From positions 1 to 44,887 of the forward strand of contig NZ_AYKS02000031.1 in assembly GCF_000496755.2 (NCBI RefSeq): a stretch of DNA of 44,887 nt, read 5' to 3'. The translations under genes were made by a program, and so were the position numbers. Positions 41,281 to 44,887 of this stretch are shown piece after piece. How positions within the stretch are numbered: the stretch's first letter is position 1; every line of letters starts with the position of its first letter. The stretch comes from Serratia sp. DD3 (GTDB taxonomy: Bacteria > Pseudomonadota > Gammaproteobacteria > Enterobacterales > Enterobacteriaceae). The notes beneath the pieces are model-generated. The model was given only the letters and a program-made list of their open reading frames with translations, made no database searches and had not been told where the DNA came from.

Positions 41281-42027
41281 TTATAAGAACTCGCCCCCGA
41301 CACGGTCAGCAACAACATCGAGCCAGCCAAATTGTGCCATCACGCCCTGCCAAGTATCGTCCCACGGTGCAGAAATAGACAATAACTCACCACTCACCGG
41401 ATGGGTTAATTGTAGATGGCTGGCATGCAACATGAGACGAGGACAAGCGAAATAGTGCGCCATACCCCGGTTCTGACGCAGATCGCCATGAGCCGAATCA
41501 CCGATAATCGGGTGACGAAGATGAGCCATATGGCGACGCAGTTGATGCTTACGCCCAGTTTCCGGTTTCAGCTCAACCAAGCTGTAACGCGCAGTGTCAT
41601 AACGGCCAATGGCGACTGGCATTTCTACCGTCGCCAGCGGTTGATAATGGCTGATGGCCGGCTTGGGCTCCTTATTCGGATCCGCATACTTATCCGCCAC
41701 TTTATCCAATTCTTGTGTCAATGCGTAATCAACGGTGCCACCCGATAACACATAACCCCGCACCACTGCATGGTAAGTTTTTTGCACTTGATGCTGTTCA
41801 AACTGTTGTGAAAGTAAACGCGCGACATCACTGGAGAGTGCCATTAACAAGACACCCGAAGTGGGACGATCCAAACGATGAACCGGAAAGACATGCTGGC
41901 CTATCTGGTCACGCACTGTCTGCATTACAAACTGGGTTTCATGACGAGCTAACCAGCTACGATGTACCAGCCAACCACTAGGCTTGTTAACGGCGATCAG
42001 ATGTTCATCTTGATATAAAACAATCAT
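41281..42027 (-). CDS. truC: tRNA pseudouridine-65 synthase TruC
   Basis: RluA-family enzyme that makes pseudouridine at position 65 of tRNA-Ile and tRNA-Asp. The product is 248 residues, somewhat shorter at the C-terminus than the E. coli protein of 260. It starts MIVLYQDEHLIAVNKPSGWLVHRSW. The catalytic aspartate is D53 in HRLDRPTSGVLLM, and ELKPETGRKHQLRRHMAHLRHPIIGDSAHGD is the other conserved block. In E. coli yqcC lies directly upstream and overlaps it; here the upstream side is AT-rich DNA leading to an integrase fragment, with no yqcC visible. Confidence 0.95.
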   Translation of the reverse strand: MIVLYQDEHLIAVNKPSGWLVHRSWLARHETQFVMQTVRDQIGQHVFPVHRLDRPTSGVLLMALSSDVARLLSQQFEQHQVQKTYHAVVRGYVLSGGTVDYALTQELDKVADKYADPNKEPKPAISHYQPLATVEMPVAIGRYDTARYSLVELKPETGRKHQLRRHMAHLRHPIIGDSAHGDLRQNRGMAHYFACPRLMLHASHLQLTHPVSGELLSISAPWDDTWQGVMAQFGWLDVVADRVGGEFL

Positions 42028-42156
42028 AAGTGCCTATCCATATCTGATTATTATAATATATTGTCATTTAATTTACTGATTTTACTTGTTTTTATTGAAT
42101 CTCTTAATCTTTTAACGTCTCACTAAAAACCACTATCAACCAAAGGCATTGAAGCC

Positions 42157-42987
42157 ATGAAACCGGGCGACAAAGACAAAACTGATACCGGCGAAAACCG
42201 AGCATTACGGATCACTTGTGGCGCTACCGGAGTTAAAACTTTCTTCTACCGGTACACCAGCCCCCTCTCCCACAAACTCACCCAAGTTAAGATCGGCCAC
42301 TTCCCCAACATCTCTTTAGCGCAGGCTCGCGCTCAACTGCAAACACTCAAGCAGGTAAAAAATGAAGGTCGTTGCCCTGCCAGTGAACTGAAAGTTGAAA
42401 AACAACAAAAGCAGCAAATGGAATTGGCAGCACAGAAAGCGGTTTTTACCGTCAAGGACTTAGTTGAACTCTATTTAACCCAGCATATTGAAGATCGCCA
42501 TGGGAAGGATGGCAAAATCATCCGTGGAACCAGAAAGTCACCAAGTCAATACGCAACCCGGAGGCTATTAACGAAAGATGTTGTAGACAAAATCGGTCAG
42601 TCTCCCGCAGAGAAAGTCACCAGCATGGATGCGTTTGGTCTGGTTATGACTGTTGTTCAACGTGATGCTAATGTACTTGCCGGGATTATTCTACGCGAAC
42701 TCTGCGCTGCTTACGAGTTTGCGCTTGGGCTCGGTAAATTAGATGAAAATTTTGCTAACCCGACATTACTAGCAAAAATCCGTTTGACCCAAGCTAAGGT
42801 GAAACTCACCCCAACACCGGGTAAGCGTGTTCTGTCAGATAACGAATTAGCCCAATTTTTGAAGTGGCTTCCAATATCTAGTTATCCGCTTAATATTACT
42901 AATGTCTTCTTATTGACCCTGCTTACGGGCTGTCGTACTGGGGAAATTTGTGTACTGACGGTAAGCATCCGGTGGTCTCACCTTGAG
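42157..42987 (+). pseudogene. Tyrosine recombinase (P4-type integrase), disrupted by IS66
   Basis: The N-terminal two thirds of a phage/island integrase. Residues 1-80 are the DUF4102 arm-binding domain (VKTFFYRY, VKIGHFPNISLAQARAQL), about 95-200 the SAM-like core-binding domain, and from about 225 the catalytic domain, reaching the first catalytic arginine R260 in LLTGCRTGEICVLT. Native sequence stops at T268; the last nine residues come from the insertion element. The His, Arg and Tyr of the active site are missing, so it cannot be active as it stands. In-frame codons just before the ATG (PLSTKGIEA) look like the lost true N-terminus. The remainder probably lies beyond the right edge. Confidence 0.88.
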
Positions 42988-43021
42988 TAAGTAACCTGAT
43001 TGGTTATTCTTTTGGCACTGC

Positions 43022-44542
43022 TTAGCTAAAGGGGTTTTTTGCGAAGGGTAGCAGGTCGTCCAGTTGGCTATTTTTCCACGTCGGTATATGAGTAAGAACG
43101 AAGCTCAACCAGGTAAAGGGTTCTATACCATTGAGTTTGGCGGTTTGTAGCAGACTCATGATACCGGCCATGCGCTGCCCGGCCAGCAGTGAACCTGCAA
43201 AGAGCCAATTTTTTCTACCCAATGCCACAGGACGGATGCAGTTTTCAATATGGTTGTTGTCAATGGGGATCGCGCCATCATCCAGATAACAAAGCAAGGC
43301 CGGCCAGCGTTTCAAGGCATGCAGGATAGCTTTGTGGATCCCCGAGTTACCCGGTACCTGATGTTGTTGTGCTGATAACAGTGCATGCAGCGTAGCCAGA
43401 TGCGGTTTGGCATAACGGTTTCGCCATCGTTGCCGATTTTGGGTTGTTCGCGTTTTTATCAGCCGTTCTAACTTGTATAACTCGCGGATACTGTCCAATA
43501 CGCGTTTGGCTAATGGGTGGTGATTGACTTTATATTGCTCAAAGAACTTGCGTCTGACGTGAGCAAGGCAGCCCGCTTCTTTTATTGCACCAGAAGCAAA
43601 GAGCGCTTTATAGCCCGCATAGTCATCGACAACCAGCGTACCGGTAAAACCGGTCAAAAAAGTCTGTGCATAGCCCCCATTGCGTCCGGGTTGGCAATCA
43701 AACATCACCATACGTTGCTCTGCCGCAGCAGGTGAAGCGTATGCCCAGAGATAACCACGCTGGACGGTGACTTTTTTACCGGCCAGCACGGTGAGTGGCG
43801 TCTCGTCAGCGTGTAGCACCTTTTGCTCACAGAGCAACGCATGCAACCGTTTGACCAGGGGGTTAAGTGCAACACCCACTTTGCCCATCCAGTCAGACAA
43901 CGTACTCATCGGTAGTGTTATTCCATCACGGGCGAAGATTTGGCTTTGCCGATACAGCGGAAGATGGTCAACACATTTATTGATGGTGATATGCGCCAAT
44001 AAGCCGGGGGCAGCCTGACCTTTATCAATCACCTGCGCCGGTAACTCGGCACTGTGTACCGTCTGGCAGCACGGGCAACTGTATTGTGGACGTACCGTTT
44101 TTCTGACAATAAATTGTGCCGGAATATAATCCAGTATCTCGTTGATTTCATCACGGAGAAAACGCAGTGGGTCACCGCACTGTGGGCAGTTTGTGCTGTC
44201 AGGCTCCAGCCTGATTTCTTCACGAGGCAAGTGAGCCGGTAATGCCTGACGCTTGGGTTTATTTACCGTAGCCAGTGGTGCTGCGGGCAAGGTTTTTTCC
44301 AGTTCAGCTTCCAGCGCACTAATATCAGTTTCACTGTCCTCATCCAACAGGCTGAGCTGAGCGGGTGAGAAGTTTTCTGCCTTGCGTCCAAACCGGGCTT
44401 GACGTGCCTGAGCCAGCAACTCAGCCAGACGAGTATTCTCACGCTGGAGTTTTATCACCAGAGTGCGTAATTGGTCATTAGTCAGGTCGGACGGCAATGT
44501 CATCATGGCAATCATATTACCACATTGATTAAACATCATCAT
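43022..44542 (-). CDS. tnpC: IS66 family transposase TnpC
   Basis: DDE transposase of the IS66 family, 506 residues from the first ATG; several ATGs follow closely and the true start may be the one giving MMTLPSDL. Visible in order are an N-terminal leucine-zipper-like helix (about 20-60), a zinc-finger domain with CPQC and CPCC (about 119-160), the DDE core with D246 (HADETPL), D306/D307 (VVDDYAGY) and E433 (HIENCIRPVALGRKNW), and the IS66 C-terminal domain (SLLQTAKLNGIEPFTWLSFVL). The reading frame is intact. tnpB precedes it by 27 bases. Confidence 0.95.
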   Translation of the reverse strand: MMMFNQCGNMIAMMTLPSDLTNDQLRTLVIKLQRENTRLAELLAQARQARFGRKAENFSPAQLSLLDEDSETDISALEAELEKTLPAAPLATVNKPKRQALPAHLPREEIRLEPDSTNCPQCGDPLRFLRDEINEILDYIPAQFIVRKTVRPQYSCPCCQTVHSAELPAQVIDKGQAAPGLLAHITINKCVDHLPLYRQSQIFARDGITLPMSTLSDWMGKVGVALNPLVKRLHALLCEQKVLHADETPLTVLAGKKVTVQRGYLWAYASPAAAEQRMVMFDCQPGRNGGYAQTFLTGFTGTLVVDDYAGYKALFASGAIKEAGCLAHVRRKFFEQYKVNHHPLAKRVLDSIRELYKLERLIKTRTTQNRQRWRNRYAKPHLATLHALLSAQQHQVPGNSGIHKAILHALKRWPALLCYLDDGAIPIDNNHIENCIRPVALGRKNWLFAGSLLAGQRMAGIMSLLQTAKLNGIEPFTWLSFVLTHIPTWKNSQLDDLLPFAKNPFS

Positions 44543-44569
44543 TTAAATCAAACGATTATGTGGTTATTC

Positions 44570-44887
44570 TCATTGCCACTTCGTCAAAATTTGGCCTTCG
44601 ACCTGTTGCCAGTCAATGCCTTTTATCAACCACGAAAATTGCTCGGTGGTCAGTGTCCAGGTGGTGTCACCTTCTCGAGGCCAGACAAAATGACCGCGAT
44701 GTAATCGACGTACCGCCAACCAGACCCCGTGCTTATCCCAGCGCAACAACTTGATGCGAGTGCGTGCTTTATTACAGAAAATAAACGCGGCTTCACTTTG
44801 CCAGGTCTGACCGAGATGTTCGGCAACATATTGGGTTAACTTATCCACCCCACACCGCATATCTACGGGCTGGCGAGCAATCCAGAC
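44570..44887 (-). CDS. tnpB: IS66 accessory protein TnpB (5' end cut by window)
   Basis: Second protein of IS66 elements (Orf2, IS66_Orf2 family), needed with TnpA and TnpC for transposition; its molecular role is unclear. The frame is open to the window edge: before MRCGVDKL it reads VWIARQPVD, so the internal ATG at 44860 is not the true start. The hallmark sequence FCNKARTRIKLLRWDKHGVW is present, followed by RRLHRGHFVWPREGD. At least 106 residues are visible, against about 115 for the whole protein. Confidence 0.93.
   Translation of the reverse strand, partial: VWIARQPVDMRCGVDKLTQYVAEHLGQTWQSEAAFIFCNKARTRIKLLRWDKHGVWLAVRRLHRGHFVWPREGDTTWTLTTEQFSWLIKGIDWQQVEGQILTKWQ

Larger units (their letters stand above)
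42961..44887. mobile_element. IS66-family insertion sequence, left part
   Basis: The element begins with GTAAGCATCCGGTGG at 42961, the GTAA start typical of IS66-family terminal repeats, exactly where the integrase homology stops. It contains tnpC and most of tnpB, both on the minus strand. tnpA and the other end lie outside the window. IS66 elements duplicate eight bases on insertion; the eight bases before the element are TACTGACG (42953-42960), which should recur at the far end. Confidence 0.88.

Noticed and set aside
42028..42156. tRNA gene as attachment site for the integrase
   Set aside because: The sequence is AT-rich with no cloverleaf or TTCGA arm, so no tRNA is present at this edge.

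Overview
The window reads as a stretch of enterobacterial core chromosome with a short accessory edge at its right end. The gene order from gmhB through yaeH matches the Escherichia coli block rrsH-gmhB-metNIQ-rcsF-trmO-proS-yaeF-nlpE-arfB-yaeQ-rof/yaeP-tilS-yaeR-ldcC-accA-dnaE-rnhB-lpxBA-fabZ-lpxD-skp-bamA-rseP-cdsA-uppS-dxr-frr-pyrH-tsf-rpsB-map-glnD-dapD-yaeH almost gene for gene. Moderate base composition, ERIC-type intergenic repeats and the placement of yqcA-truC straight after yaeH suggest Yersinia or a close relative. That assignment is inference from memory; the species cannot be fixed from here.

Layout. Bases 1-631 hold the 5' end of a 16S rRNA gene on the minus strand with its leader (boxA, P2 promoter). 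gmhB (heptose phosphate phosphatase for LPS core) follows on the minus strand. On the plus strand come the MetJ-controlled methionine importer metNIQ, then rcsF, trmO, proS and yaeF. A minus-strand group nlpE-arfB-yaeQ and a small plus-strand pair yaeP-rof precede a very long minus-strand run from tilS (10.6 kb) to rpsB (35.3 kb). That run covers tRNA modification, lysine decarboxylation, fatty acid synthesis (accA, fabZ), replication (dnaE, rnhB), lipid A synthesis (lpxD, lpxA, lpxB), outer membrane assembly (bamA, skp, rseP), phospholipid and isoprenoid synthesis (cdsA, uppS, dxr) and translation (frr, tsf, rpsB) with pyrH. The plus strand resumes with map, glnD, dapD and yaeH.

The right end (about 40.7-44.9 kb) holds flavodoxin yqcA and pseudouridine synthase truC, then an accessory boundary: a tyrosine recombinase gene cut just after its first catalytic arginine by an IS66-family element (tnpC, tnpB; the right end lies outside the window). 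No intact defence system, toxin-antitoxin pair, CRISPR array or biosynthetic cluster was found.

Beyond the genes, the most useful observations are non-coding. There is a family of full, degenerate and core-deleted ERIC elements, a four-copy 19-bp tandem repeat before tilS, a 15-bp tandem repeat overlapping the yaeR ribosome binding site, an unusually long dxr-uppS spacer with an attenuator-like pair of hairpins and a strong terminator, and overlapping alternative hairpins in front of glnD. These structures were found by eye and not scored by a folding program.
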